Assembly: GCF_018831085.1 (NCBI RefSeq)
Contig: NZ_JAGPNM010000005.1
Span: forward strand, 62,001 to 126,000
DNA from: Rheinheimera oceanensis
GTDB lineage: Bacteria; Pseudomonadota; Gammaproteobacteria; Enterobacterales; Alteromonadaceae
DNA length: 64,000 bases
Reading direction: 5' to 3'
This document shows positions 55,346-63,920 of the stretch, piece by piece (the first letter of the stretch is position 1; each line of letters begins with the position of its first letter). The position numbers were made by a program, and so were the translations under genes. The notes under the pieces were generated by a model, which was not told where the DNA came from, did no database searches, and worked only from the letters and a program-made list of their open reading frames with translations.

Positions 55346-56110
55346 ATGGATTTAAGCTTGCTACAGCAGCAATTTGACCAGCAAGGTGTGGTCGTTATTC
55401 CACAAGTGCTGGACAAAACCTGGCTCGGTGCCCTGCAACAAGAGCTGGAAGCTGCTATTGCTGAAGATGCGCAGCAAAGGCCGGATGTGTTTGACGCCGG
55501 TATGGTACATAACTGCATGACCCGCGGCAAACAGATGTGTGCTGTGTTGGATCATCCGCTGCTGAATCACTACATTAAGGCGCTGTTTACACCGCATTGT
55601 ATTATTTACGCTTACCAGTCATCCAGCCTGGTGCCCGGTCAGGGCAATTACGGCAGCCGGGTGCATGTCGACTGCCCGCGTTGGATAGACAACTACACTA
55701 CCAATGTTGGTGTTATTTTACCGCTGAACGACTTTACCCTGCAAAACGGCGCCACCTGGTATTTGCCGGGCTCACACCGGTTGGCAGAGCTGCCCTCTGA
55801 GGCATTATTTTATCAGCAGGCAAAACGGTTGCTGTGTCAGGCCGGCGATATGGTTATTTTTAATGCCAGGCTGGTGCATGCTGCCGGCGTAAATCAGGAT
55901 AATTACACGCGGCATGCATTGACCATTAATTTATGCCGGCCTTATATGCGCCAGCGCTTTGACTTCCCCAGGCTGTTAACCCGGCAGCAAATTGACAGCC
56001 TGGGTGAAGATGGTCGCCGCCTTGTTGGTATGAATGTTCGTATGCCGATTAGCCTGGATGAGTTTTATTTGCCGCCGGAGCAGCGGCTGTATAAACCCGG
56101 GCAGGAATAG
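55346..56110 (+). CDS. Phytanoyl-CoA dioxygenase (PhyH) family hydroxylase
   Basis: A 254-aa Fe(II)/2-oxoglutarate oxygenase. Metal ligands are apparent as the H-x-D of RVHVDCPRWIDNYT (about residue 108) and a distal His in NARLVHAAGVNQDN (about residue 177). The Arg that binds 2-oxoglutarate is likely in NYTRHALTINLCRPYMR. GATWYLPGSHRLAEL is a PhyH-family phrase. In this operon it could hydroxylate an acyl substituent or the sugar. Confidence 0.85.
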   Translation: MDLSLLQQQFDQQGVVVIPQVLDKTWLGALQQELEAAIAEDAQQRPDVFDAGMVHNCMTRGKQMCAVLDHPLLNHYIKALFTPHCIIYAYQSSSLVPGQGNYGSRVHVDCPRWIDNYTTNVGVILPLNDFTLQNGATWYLPGSHRLAELPSEALFYQQAKRLLCQAGDMVIFNARLVHAAGVNQDNYTRHALTINLCRPYMRQRFDFPRLLTRQQIDSLGEDGRRLVGMNVRMPISLDEFYLPPEQRLYKPGQE

Positions 56111-56113
56111 CCG

Positions 56114-56773
56114 ATGCAACAGCTGATTATTTTCGGTACCGGGCCGCTGGCGCGCTTACTGCACCATCTGATAGAAACTACTACCAGAGATAAAGTGGTG
56201 GCGTTTACGGTGGACGCCGCTTACAAGACCTGCGAGCAGTTTGAGGGTAAGCCGGTATACGCTTATCAGGAGCTGGAGCAGCATCTGGCTACAGACAACA
56301 TTAAACTACTCTGTGCTGTTGGCTACAGCGACATGCGTGCCAGGCAGCAGCTGTTTTTGCGTTTAAAAGCCGACGGCCGGCGCTTTTACAGCTATATCAG
56401 CCCCGCGGCTGTGGTAGACAGCAGCGTGGTGTTGGGCGACAACAGCGTGATTATGGCCAACGTGGTAATTGAGCCGTTTTGTGTATTGGGTGATAACAAT
56501 CTGTTGTGGTCGTCCAGCACCTTGTGCCACGACAGCACTGTTGGCAGCCACAATTTTGTTGCCGCCGGCACTACTATTGGCGGCTGTTGCCGGATTGGCG
56601 ATCTGTGCTTTTTTGGCTTTAACGCTGTTGTGATCCAGCAACTGCATATTGCTGATGAGTCGCTTATCGGCGCATCTGCGCTGGTATTGCACGACACCGC
56701 ATTGGCTGGCAAATATATTGGCAGCCCGGCGCGGGTGGTGAGCACACATCAGGACACAGGGATCCGGCTATGA
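56114..56773 (+). CDS. NeuD/PglD-type sugar O/N-acyltransferase
   Basis: A 219-aa transferase. An N-terminal Rossmann-like part (QLIIFGTGPLARLLHHLIET) precedes a left-handed beta-helix of hexapeptide repeats (AAVVDSSVVLGDNSVIMANV, HNFVAAGTTIGGCCRIGDLC). This arrangement is typical of PglD and NeuD, which acetylate 4-amino-4,6-dideoxy sugars or sialic acids. It starts 3 bases after the dioxygenase and overlaps wbqC. It could acylate the amine made by WecE. Confidence 0.85.
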   Translation: MQQLIIFGTGPLARLLHHLIETTTRDKVVAFTVDAAYKTCEQFEGKPVYAYQELEQHLATDNIKLLCAVGYSDMRARQQLFLRLKADGRRFYSYISPAAVVDSSVVLGDNSVIMANVVIEPFCVLGDNNLLWSSSTLCHDSTVGSHNFVAAGTTIGGCCRIGDLCFFGFNAVVIQQLHIADESLIGASALVLHDTALAGKYIGSPARVVSTHQDTGIRL

Positions 56774-57444
56774 TCACTGTTGCGGTTTGTCAGTCAAATT
56801 ATATGCCGTGGAAAGGTTACTTTGACATGATCCGCCGCGCGGACTATTTCGTGTTTTACGACATAGTGCAGTACACCAAGAATGACTGGCGTAACCGCAA
56901 TAAAATCCAAACCCCGGCCGGGCCGCAGTGGTTAACCGTGCCGGTATTACACCGCCATTTGGGGCAACCGATTAATCAAATTGAACTGGCCGGCAACAGT
57001 TGGCAAGCCAAACATTGGAAAACCCTGCAGCAAAATTACCGCAAGGCGGCTTATTTTGACCGTTATGCCGCGCAGCTTGAAGACTTCTATCGCCGTGACT
57101 GGCGCTATCTTTCAGATCTTAATCAAAGCTTTATTACGTTGTTGTGTGAGCTGCTGCAGATAAAAACCACCCTGGTTAAAGCCGAATCTCTGCAACTCAG
57201 TACAGAGCGGAATCAGCGTCTGCTGGATATTTGTCAGCATTTTAACGCCACACACTACCTCAGCGGCCCGGCGGCGCAAGCTTATCTGGACACTGAGCTG
57301 TTTAAGCAACAGGGTATAACCGTGCAGTGGATGCAATACCAGCATTATCCGCCTTATCCACAGTTGCAGCAGCCGTTTGAGCATGCGGTGACAGTACTGG
57401 ATTTGCTGTTTAACACCGGGCCGGATGCCTTAGCGTATTTATAA
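56770..57444 (+). CDS. WbqC family protein
   Basis: A 224-aa member of the WbqC family, found in O-antigen and flagellar glycan clusters. It has the family hallmark start VAVCQSNYMPWKGYFDMIRR, followed by YDIVQYTKNDWRNRNKIQT and WLTVPV. The biochemical role of the family is poorly defined; association with 4-amino-dideoxy sugar genes suggests a part in modifying that amine. The ATG overlaps the acyltransferase stop (ATGA). Confidence 0.88.
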   Translation: MITVAVCQSNYMPWKGYFDMIRRADYFVFYDIVQYTKNDWRNRNKIQTPAGPQWLTVPVLHRHLGQPINQIELAGNSWQAKHWKTLQQNYRKAAYFDRYAAQLEDFYRRDWRYLSDLNQSFITLLCELLQIKTTLVKAESLQLSTERNQRLLDICQHFNATHYLSGPAAQAYLDTELFKQQGITVQWMQYQHYPPYPQLQQPFEHAVTVLDLLFNTGPDALAYL

Positions 57445-57456
57445 AGTGAGAATGCC

Positions 57457-58587
57457 ATGATCCCATTTAACTGGCCGTACATGACAGGTAAAGAGCTGCA
57501 CTATATTTCGGAAGCGCACTTTAACGGCAAATTGGCCGGCGACGGCCCTTTTACCAAACAGTGCCACAACTGGTTGGAGAAAAACAGCGGCAGTGCCAAA
57601 GTGCTGTTGACCAACTCCTGCACCGCGGCGCTGGAGATGGCGGCATTATTACTGGATATTAAGCCCGGTGATGAAGTGATCATGCCGTCCTATACCTTTG
57701 TCTCAACTGCTAATGCCTTTGTGCTGCGCGGTGCCTGTCCGGTGTTTGTGGATATCCGGCCGGATACGTTAAACCTCGATGAAACCCTGATTGAAGCGGC
57801 GATTACCGGCAAAACCAAAGCCATAGTACCGGTGCATTATGCCGGCGTGGCCTGCGAGATGGATACTATTTGCGCCATAGCCGGCCGGCACGGGCTTAAG
57901 GTGGTAGAAGATGCCGCTCAGGGCGTGATGGCCAGATACAAGGGGCGGGCGTTGGGCAGCATTGGCGCCATGGGGGCATACAGTTTTCACGAAACCAAAA
58001 ATATTATTTCCGGTGAAGGCGGTGCTTTACTGGTTAATGATGCGCAGTTGATTTTGCGGGCAGAAATTATCCGCGAAAAGGGCACTAACCGTAGCCAGTT
58101 TTTCCGCGGTGAGATTGATAAATACACCTGGCATGACTACGGTTCATCCTTTTTACCCGGTGAGCTGATCTCTGCCTTTCTCTGGGCGCAGCTGGAGCAG
58201 GCGCAGGCGATAACGGCCAGCCGGATGCAAAGCTGGCAGCTGTATCACAAAGCGCTGCAACCATTGGAAATCGCCGGTCTGCTCAGGCGGCCTGTGGTGC
58301 CGGCAGATTGTGAGCATAATGCGCATATGTACTATGTACTGTTATCGCCGGACATTGAGCGGCAAAAGGTGCTGGAGTTGATGAAACAGCAAGGTGTGCA
58401 TGCCGTGTTTCACTATGTACCCTTGCATTCCTCAACCGCCGGGCGGCGGTTTGGTCGCGTGCACGGTCCTATGACGTACACTGACAGCCTGCCGCAGGCG
58501 TTAATACGCTTACCCTTGTGGTGCGGGATCAGCGAGCAACAACAGCAATTGGTTATTGCAGCTTTAACGCAGGCGTTACAGCGCTGA
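57457..58587 (+). CDS. wecE: dTDP-4-amino-4,6-dideoxygalactose transaminase (WecE/RffA-like)
   Basis: A PLP aminotransferase that converts dTDP-4-keto-6-deoxyglucose to dTDP-4-amino-4,6-dideoxygalactose. The 376-aa product matches WecE (E. coli 376): MIPFNWPYMTGKELHYISEA, TNSCTAALEMAALLLDI, PSYTFVSTANAFVLRGA and HETKNIISGEGGALL. Lys181, forming the Schiff base, sits at the E. coli position. The product could be the Fuc4N or, if stereochemistry differs, Qui4N sugar. The gene ends the plus-strand operon; a dTDP-glucose dehydratase (RfbB) is not in the window. Confidence 0.88.
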   Translation: MIPFNWPYMTGKELHYISEAHFNGKLAGDGPFTKQCHNWLEKNSGSAKVLLTNSCTAALEMAALLLDIKPGDEVIMPSYTFVSTANAFVLRGACPVFVDIRPDTLNLDETLIEAAITGKTKAIVPVHYAGVACEMDTICAIAGRHGLKVVEDAAQGVMARYKGRALGSIGAMGAYSFHETKNIISGEGGALLVNDAQLILRAEIIREKGTNRSQFFRGEIDKYTWHDYGSSFLPGELISAFLWAQLEQAQAITASRMQSWQLYHKALQPLEIAGLLRRPVVPADCEHNAHMYYVLLSPDIERQKVLELMKQQGVHAVFHYVPLHSSTAGRRFGRVHGPMTYTDSLPQALIRLPLWCGISEQQQQLVIAALTQALQR

Positions 58588-58610
58588 ACGGCGATATGCC
58601 GGCAGAGTCG

Positions 58611-58631
58611 TAACGCTAAGGCGTTATTTTT
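58611..58631 (+). terminator. Terminator after wecE, overlapping the end of rfbA
   Basis: 6-bp stem TAACGC / GCGTTA with loop TAAG then TTTTT; the right arm lies in the rfbA coding end. Confidence 0.55.
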
Positions 58632-59488
58632 AGCAGCTCAGCCAAATAATCTTTGTAGCTGCAATCGGGCATCGCCTGCAAACGCTGCAACACGTCATTG
58701 TGCGACAGCCAGCCATTGAGGTGGGCGATTTCTTCCAGACAGGCAATTTGATAGCCCTGGCGTTTTTCGATGGTTTCGACAAAGGTAGAGGCTTCTGACA
58801 AGCTCTCATGAGTGCCGGTATCCAACCAGGCAAAACCACGGCCAAGCAACTCAATTTTTAGTTGTTTGCGCGCCAGATAGGCCTGATTAACCGCTGTAAT
58901 TTCAAGCTCGCCGCGTGCTGAAGGGCGCAGGGTTTTGGTAATGTCGACTACATTATTATCGTAAAAGTACAGCCCGGTAACGGCATATTTACTTTGCGGC
59001 TGCGCCGGTTTTTCTTCTATCGATTGCACCTGAAAGTCGGCGTCAAATTTAACCACGCCAAAACGCTCGGGGTCTTTTACCTGATAACCAAAAATCACCG
59101 CCCCGGGTAAACGGCCTTTGGCCTGATGGAGTTTGGGGGTAAAACCCTGGCCGTAAAAGATGTTGTCGCCCAGTACCAGACAAACATCGTCATTGCCAAT
59201 AAACGGCTCTGCAATTAAGAACGCCTGAGCAATACCTTCAGGTTTATGCTGCACAGCGTATTGCAGGCTGATACCAAACTTACTGCCATCGCCGAGCAGG
59301 CGTTGAAACGCGGCCTGCTGTTCTTGGGTGGAGATCAGCAAAATATCGCGGATACCGGCCAGCATTAATACCGATAACGAATAGTAAATCATCGGCTTGT
59401 TATGAATAGGCAACAACTGCTTGGAAATGCCCAGCGTAATAGGGTATAGCCGGCTGCCGGTGCCACCGGCCAGAAGAATTCCTTTCAT
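58616..59488 (-). CDS. rfbA: Glucose-1-phosphate thymidylyltransferase RfbA
   Basis: RfbA makes dTDP-glucose from dTTP and glucose-1-phosphate. The 290-aa product has the nucleotide-binding start [18 protein letters not shown], then [32 protein letters not shown] and [17 protein letters not shown]. It is the last gene of the minus-strand pse operon, but its product feeds the dTDP-sugar branch that ends in WecE on the opposite strand. So the two convergent operons are metabolically joined. Confidence 0.95.
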   Translation of the reverse strand: MKGILLAGGTGSRLYPITLGISKQLLPIHNKPMIYYSLSVLMLAGIRDILLISTQEQQAAFQRLLGDGSKFGISLQYAVQHKPEGIAQAFLIAEPFIGNDDVCLVLGDNIFYGQGFTPKLHQAKGRLPGAVIFGYQVKDPERFGVVKFDADFQVQSIEEKPAQPQSKYAVTGLYFYDNNVVDITKTLRPSARGELEITAVNQAYLARKQLKIELLGRGFAWLDTGTHESLSEASTFVETIEKRQGYQIACLEEIAHLNGWLSHNDVLQRLQAMPDCSYKDYLAELLKITP

Positions 59489-59518
59489 AACATATCCTGT
59501 TGCAGTGTAATGCGAATA

Positions 59519-59965
59519 TTAATCCGGCGTCTGGTATGCATAATACAGAATGCCATTGTGCGTACTTTGATAGGTTAATCCGGCATGTTGCGCAACCTTT
59601 ACTGATGCTGTATTGCCGGGCAGAATTTCAGCGACTATTGTTCCTGTTAGTTGGCTTACCAATAATTTAACCATAGCTTTAGCCAGGCCTTTGCCGCGAT
59701 ACTCCGCAGCTAATGTCCAGGAAATACGATGACTGTCTGCTGTTGAATCTACTCTGACAGTGCCGACAGGCTGATCGGCATATTCTGCAATATACAGCCG
59801 GCGTTGCGGATTACTCAGGCTTTGTTGTAACCAGTGCCTGTGCTGCAGCTCAGTAACCTGCTCTGGGTTAAGACTGAACCGGCGTGTGTCGGCGTCATTA
59901 CGCCAGTGCAACAGGCGTTCAGCGTCGGCCAAAGTGGCAAGGCGGAGCCGGACAGACGCCGTCAT
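59519..59965 (-). CDS. pseH: GNAT acetyltransferase, likely PseH
   Basis: A 148-aa GNAT N-acetyltransferase. It has RLRLATLADAERLLHWRNDA, typical of the PseH/NodT-like start, and the acetyl-CoA site region WTLAAEYRGKGLAKAMVKLL. The C-terminal segment NTASVKVAQHAGLTYQST follows. In the pathway PseH acetylates the 4-amino group made by PseC, before PseG. Assignment rests on fold plus being the only GNAT in an otherwise complete pse operon. Three bases separate it from pseI. Confidence 0.7.
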   Translation of the reverse strand: MTASVRLRLATLADAERLLHWRNDADTRRFSLNPEQVTELQHRHWLQQSLSNPQRRLYIAEYADQPVGTVRVDSTADSHRISWTLAAEYRGKGLAKAMVKLLVSQLTGTIVAEILPGNTASVKVAQHAGLTYQSTHNGILYYAYQTPD

Positions 59966-59968
59966 GTC

Positions 59969-61018
59969 TTAGATTAACTCCCAGCTTAGCGGGGTGCCCA
60001 TCGCCACATCTTGTTTGACCTGACGGCCAAGAAACTGTGGCAGGTACTTCGGCGCCAGGCCAAGCCCTGGCCGTACAGAGCGCAGGTTATCTGCAGTAAA
60101 AATATCACCGGCTTGCATATCTTTGGCAATATAGAGTGAGCGGCGGTGTACCCGTGAGGCAACTTCTTTGTCGGTACAGCCGTAATGCACTTTACCTAAG
60201 GCATCTTTCGCTTTACGGCATTCTGATACCAGCAGGCTGAATTCGGCCGGCTCCATGGAAAAAGCCGCATCAATGCCGCCTTCACTGCGGTCTAACACAA
60301 AGTGTTTTTCTATCACGGTTGCACCCAACGCCACGGCAGCGACGCTGACACCAATACCGGCGGTGTGATCAGATAAGCCGACCTGACAGCCAAACAGTTC
60401 CGCCAGGTGCGGAATAGTATGTAAGTTGGCGTCGATAGGGCGCGCCGGGTAATTGCTGGTGCATTTTAATAAGATGATGTCACGGCAACCGTTACGTTGC
60501 AGTACTTCAACGGCTTCAGCCAGTTCAACTTGGGTGGCCATGCCGGTAGATATGATCACCGGCTTACCGGTGCGGGCAACGGCGGCGATTAAACCGTGAT
60601 CGATATTTTCAAACGAGGCAATTTTATAGCAAGGCACATCCAGCTGTTCCAGATAGTCTACCGCGGTTAAATCAAACGGTGAGCTGAACGCCAGCATGCC
60701 TAACTCTTTTGCGCGGTCGAACAGCGGTTTGTGCCACTCCCACGGGGTCATCGCTTGCTGATACAGGCTGTACAGTGAGCTGCCGTGCCAAAGGCTGTCG
60801 GGGTTATCAATAAAAAATTCGTTCTGGTGCAGGTTCAGCGTAATGGTATCCGGGGTATAGGTTTGCAGCTTTATCGCGTCAGCACCACATTTTGCTGCCG
60901 CCTCAACCATTAACAAGGCCTTGTCCAGGCTTTGATCATGGTTACCGGACAATTCGGCAATAATAAATGGCGGCTGGTCCGGCCCTATCGCGTGTTTGCC
61001 AAGCATAATTACAGCCAT
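59969..61018 (-). CDS. pseI: Pseudaminic acid synthase PseI
   Basis: PseI condenses 2,4-diacetamido-2,4,6-trideoxy-L-altrose with PEP to form pseudaminic acid. The 349-aa product has the NeuB-family barrel: FIIAELSGNHDQSLDKALLM, then GADAIKLQTYTPDTITL and YKIASFENIDHGLI. GLSDHTAGIGVSVAAVALGA and EKHFVLDRSEGGIDAAFS follow. A C-terminal SAF (antifreeze-like) domain covers about residues 285-349. The xNHDQS form and overall sequence suit PseI rather than NeuB. Start preceded by CGAGGA. Confidence 0.93.
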   Translation of the reverse strand: MAVIMLGKHAIGPDQPPFIIAELSGNHDQSLDKALLMVEAAAKCGADAIKLQTYTPDTITLNLHQNEFFIDNPDSLWHGSSLYSLYQQAMTPWEWHKPLFDRAKELGMLAFSSPFDLTAVDYLEQLDVPCYKIASFENIDHGLIAAVARTGKPVIISTGMATQVELAEAVEVLQRNGCRDIILLKCTSNYPARPIDANLHTIPHLAELFGCQVGLSDHTAGIGVSVAAVALGATVIEKHFVLDRSEGGIDAAFSMEPAEFSLLVSECRKAKDALGKVHYGCTDKEVASRVHRRSLYIAKDMQAGDIFTADNLRSVRPGLGLAPKYLPQFLGRQVKQDVAMGTPLSWELI

Positions 61019-61030
61019 TGCTTATCCTCG

Positions 61031-62080
61031 TTACGGATGTCCGTTATTCAGTGTCTTCATTATAGTTTCAACTACCAGTGGTGTGCCTGCGGCAGCCGGT
61101 ATCAGACCGGCTGCCGTTTGGCCCATACTATCAAGCAGTGCCGGTTGCGACAGGTAATAGCACAGTTGCTCTGCAAAGAACTCTGCTGACATATCTGCAG
61201 CCTGTCCCAACCACACACAGGCGCCAAGCTGGTCAAGATAAGCCGTTGCCGCCTGCTGATTTTCGGCAACGGTAACAACCAAGCCCGGCAGAGCACTAAT
61301 ACACCTTTCCCAATGGCTGGCACCACCACCACCAAGCATGAGTCGCGCCTGATGCATTAACTTCGCCATATAGTTACATTGCACATGTAACTGCATATCG
61401 GGCAGGCTTGCAGTAAGTTGCTTAATGTCTGCATGCCACGGATTATTCGCTCCAATTACTATATCGGCAGAAATGCCGGGAAGCTTTAGTTTATCTACAG
61501 CCTCAATTGCCAGGGCGGTTAAATTTTGCTCGTCGCTGCCGCCAAAGCCAATCAGGATGCGGTTGCTGTTAACGTTGCGGTCGCGTGGCGCCGCGCTTTG
61601 ATAAAACTCTTCACGCAGCAAGGCATAACGCGGCCCCAGCAGCGCCTGGCAATGCGTTGGCAACCATTTGCTGTAATGCTGCTCTGCGTTGGCTACCAGG
61701 TTTTGATCCAGCAGCAGGTCGCAGTCATAGCTGCGGTTGGCCAGGTCATCTATTTGCAGAATATACCGGCATCTGGCTCGCAGCATCCGGCAGTAGTCAG
61801 CTGCCAGCGCATAGTGATCCACCACCAACAGCGTATAATTTTGGCTTAACTGCGCCAGAGTCGCTGTTGCATCTTCAGTTTGATTGAGCAGAATGTCCGG
61901 TAACGGCAGTACGTTAAAGCCCTGGCTGCGGATAACATCAGCCAAATGGCCGGATGTTATCCGGCAGGCAAAATCACAGCTGGCGCCTGTTTTTTTCAAA
62001 GCATGTGCCAGCGTCAGGCAACGCATAACATGGCCTGATCCCAGAGTTACCGAAGCGTCGGTGCGAAACAGCACTTTCAC
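61031..62080 (-). CDS. pseG: UDP-2,4-diacetamido-2,4,6-trideoxy-L-altropyranose hydrolase PseG
   Basis: PseG removes UDP from the diacetamido-altrose precursor. The 349-aa product starts VKVLFRTDASVTLGSGHVMR with CLTLAHALKKTGA, the PseG GT-B-like signature including the catalytic GSGHVMR His. It then has VVDHYALAADYCRMLRAR, LLDQNLVA and GGGGASHWERCISALPGLVV. Start is GTG (62080), overlapping the pseF stop as GTGA. Confidence 0.92.
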   Translation of the reverse strand: MKVLFRTDASVTLGSGHVMRCLTLAHALKKTGASCDFACRITSGHLADVIRSQGFNVLPLPDILLNQTEDATATLAQLSQNYTLLVVDHYALAADYCRMLRARCRYILQIDDLANRSYDCDLLLDQNLVANAEQHYSKWLPTHCQALLGPRYALLREEFYQSAAPRDRNVNSNRILIGFGGSDEQNLTALAIEAVDKLKLPGISADIVIGANNPWHADIKQLTASLPDMQLHVQCNYMAKLMHQARLMLGGGGASHWERCISALPGLVVTVAENQQAATAYLDQLGACVWLGQAADMSAEFFAEQLCYYLSQPALLDSMGQTAAGLIPAAAGTPLVVETIMKTLNNGHP

Positions 62081-62775
62081 TGCGCAGGCGCCTGCAGCAG
62101 TTGGTACAACAGCTCGGCGCGCTGCCAGTCTTCAACCGTATCGATATCCTGCACTAAATGCGCCGGTAACAGCAGCATTCTGGAACCGGTGCCGAATATG
62201 GCCTTGCCGCTATCCAGCCAGGTATCAGCCGTTGCCCAATATAGTTGGCCGGCATCATGGAAGGTTTCGGCCAGGTCTTGCGAGCGTTGCATAATGCTGC
62301 CAGCGTCAAATGGCACTACGCCGCCCTCAGCAGTTTGCAGCAGGGCGCGCTGAATAGGAAAAGAGAAACGGGCCGCGCTAAAGACATAATCTGCTTTGCT
62401 GTTTAACAGCAACTGGTATGCCGTGGCAATGCGCTCACTGTTTAACAGCGGAGTAGTGGCATAAATGCAGGCACAGCTGCTTAGCGGCCAGCCCAGTTGC
62501 TGCAGCTCTGTAATGGCGTTGCGGATAACCTCTGTGGTGCCGGTAAAATCATCTGCCAACTCTGCTTTGCGCATAAAAGGTGTTTCGGCGCCGTAGTGCC
62601 TGGCTATAGCGGCTATTTCTGCATCATCGGTGGAAACCACCACTTTATCCACTACGCCACTGTTGAGCGCTGCCTGGATCGGATAAGCCAGCATTGGCTG
62701 GCCGCAAAAAGTTTTAATGTTTTTGCGTGGTATGCGCTTACTGCCGCCACGCGCCGGAATAATGGCCACTCTCAT
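62077..62775 (-). CDS. pseF: CMP-pseudaminic acid synthetase (cytidylyltransferase) PseF
   Basis: PseF activates pseudaminic acid with CTP to give the donor used by Maf. The 232-aa product has the nucleotidyltransferase P-loop-like start MRVAIIPARGGSKRIPRKNI, followed by VVSTDDAEIAAIARHYGAE, ATTPLLNSERI and GTGSRMLLLPAHLVQDIDTV. ATG overlaps the pseC stop and its own stop overlaps pseG. Confidence 0.93.
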   Translation of the reverse strand: MRVAIIPARGGSKRIPRKNIKTFCGQPMLAYPIQAALNSGVVDKVVVSTDDAEIAAIARHYGAETPFMRKAELADDFTGTTEVIRNAITELQQLGWPLSSCACIYATTPLLNSERIATAYQLLLNSKADYVFSAARFSFPIQRALLQTAEGGVVPFDAGSIMQRSQDLAETFHDAGQLYWATADTWLDSGKAIFGTGSRMLLLPAHLVQDIDTVEDWQRAELLYQLLQAPAQ

Positions 62776-63920
62776 TGCAGCAGCTCTGCCAGTTTATCGG
62801 CAATATATTGCTGTTGCTCACCGCTGAGCTCGGGAAACATCGGCAGGCTGATAATGCGCTCATAAAAATCTTCTGCTACAGGAAAATCGCCCCAGTCAAA
62901 GCCCAGTTGCTGGTAGTACGGCTGGGTATGGATCGGAATATAATGCACATTTACGCCAATGCCGGCAGCGCGCAGGCCGTCAAATACCGTTTTGCGTTTG
63001 GTTTTGTCATCCAGCCGGACAATATATAAATGCCAGGCGCTGATATTAATATCATCCAGCGCTGGTAAACCAAGCGGTAGTTCGGCCAGCAAGCGGTTAT
63101 AGTTAGCTGCCAGCAACTGACGTTTTTGAATAATAGGTAATAAACGCAGGCTTTGGCTTAAACCCAGTGCGGCCTGAATGTCGGTCATGCGGTAATTAAA
63201 ACCCAACAGCAATTGCTGATAATACCAGGCGCCATGGGCAGGCTCGGTCATCAGGTTTTCATCGCGACTGATGCCGTGGCTGCGCAGCAGGCGCATTTTA
63301 TCCGCCAGTTCAGTGTTATTGGTCAGTGCCATACCGCCTTCGGCGGTAGTGATAATTTTTACCGGATGAAAGCTAAATACGGTAATGTCGCTGTAGCGGC
63401 AATTGCCGACCGGCTCATCCTGATAACTGGCGCCCACCGCATGCGACGCATCTTCAATAATGCTGAAACCAAACTCATTGGCCAGATAATGTATTTGCTG
63501 CATATCGCAGCTGGCACCGGCCAAATGCACCGGTATTACCACTTGCGGCAGGTTGTCATTGCTACGGGCCAGTTCCAGCTTTTGTCGTAACTTATCCACC
63601 GCCATATTGCCGGTGTCGGGCTCTATGTCGACAAAGTCGACCGCAGCGCCGCAGTAACGCGCGCAATTGGCCGAGGCGACAAAGCTGACGGGCGATGTCC
63701 AAACCCGGCTGCCCGGGCCCACGCCCAGTGCCAGGCAAGCAATATGCAAAGCCGATGTGGCACTGTTTACCGCTACGGCATGCTGCGCGGTAGTCAGCTC
63801 ACACAAACGTTGCTCAAACGCCGGTACGGCCGGCCCCTGGGTTAAAAAGTCACTTTGCAGTACCTGGGTTACAGCATCAATATCTGCCTGGCTAATATGC
63901 TGGCGGCCATAGGGGATCAC
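62772..63920 (-). CDS. pseC: UDP-4-amino-4,6-dideoxy-N-acetyl-altrosamine transaminase PseC
   Basis: PseC is a PLP aminotransferase that installs the 4-amino group in the second step of pseudaminic acid synthesis. The 382-aa product begins VIPYGRQHISQADIDAVTQV with SDFLTQGPAVPAFEQRL, the PseC start. PLP Lys is about residue 188 in FSFHPVKIITTAEGG. The start is GTG at 63920, overlapping the pseB stop (GTGA on the minus strand). Confidence 0.94.
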   Translation of the reverse strand: MIPYGRQHISQADIDAVTQVLQSDFLTQGPAVPAFEQRLCELTTAQHAVAVNSATSALHIACLALGVGPGSRVWTSPVSFVASANCARYCGAAVDFVDIEPDTGNMAVDKLRQKLELARSNDNLPQVVIPVHLAGASCDMQQIHYLANEFGFSIIEDASHAVGASYQDEPVGNCRYSDITVFSFHPVKIITTAEGGMALTNNTELADKMRLLRSHGISRDENLMTEPAHGAWYYQQLLLGFNYRMTDIQAALGLSQSLRLLPIIQKRQLLAANYNRLLAELPLGLPALDDINISAWHLYIVRLDDKTKRKTVFDGLRAAGIGVNVHYIPIHTQPYYQQLGFDWGDFPVAEDFYERIISLPMFPELSGEQQQYIADKLAELLQ

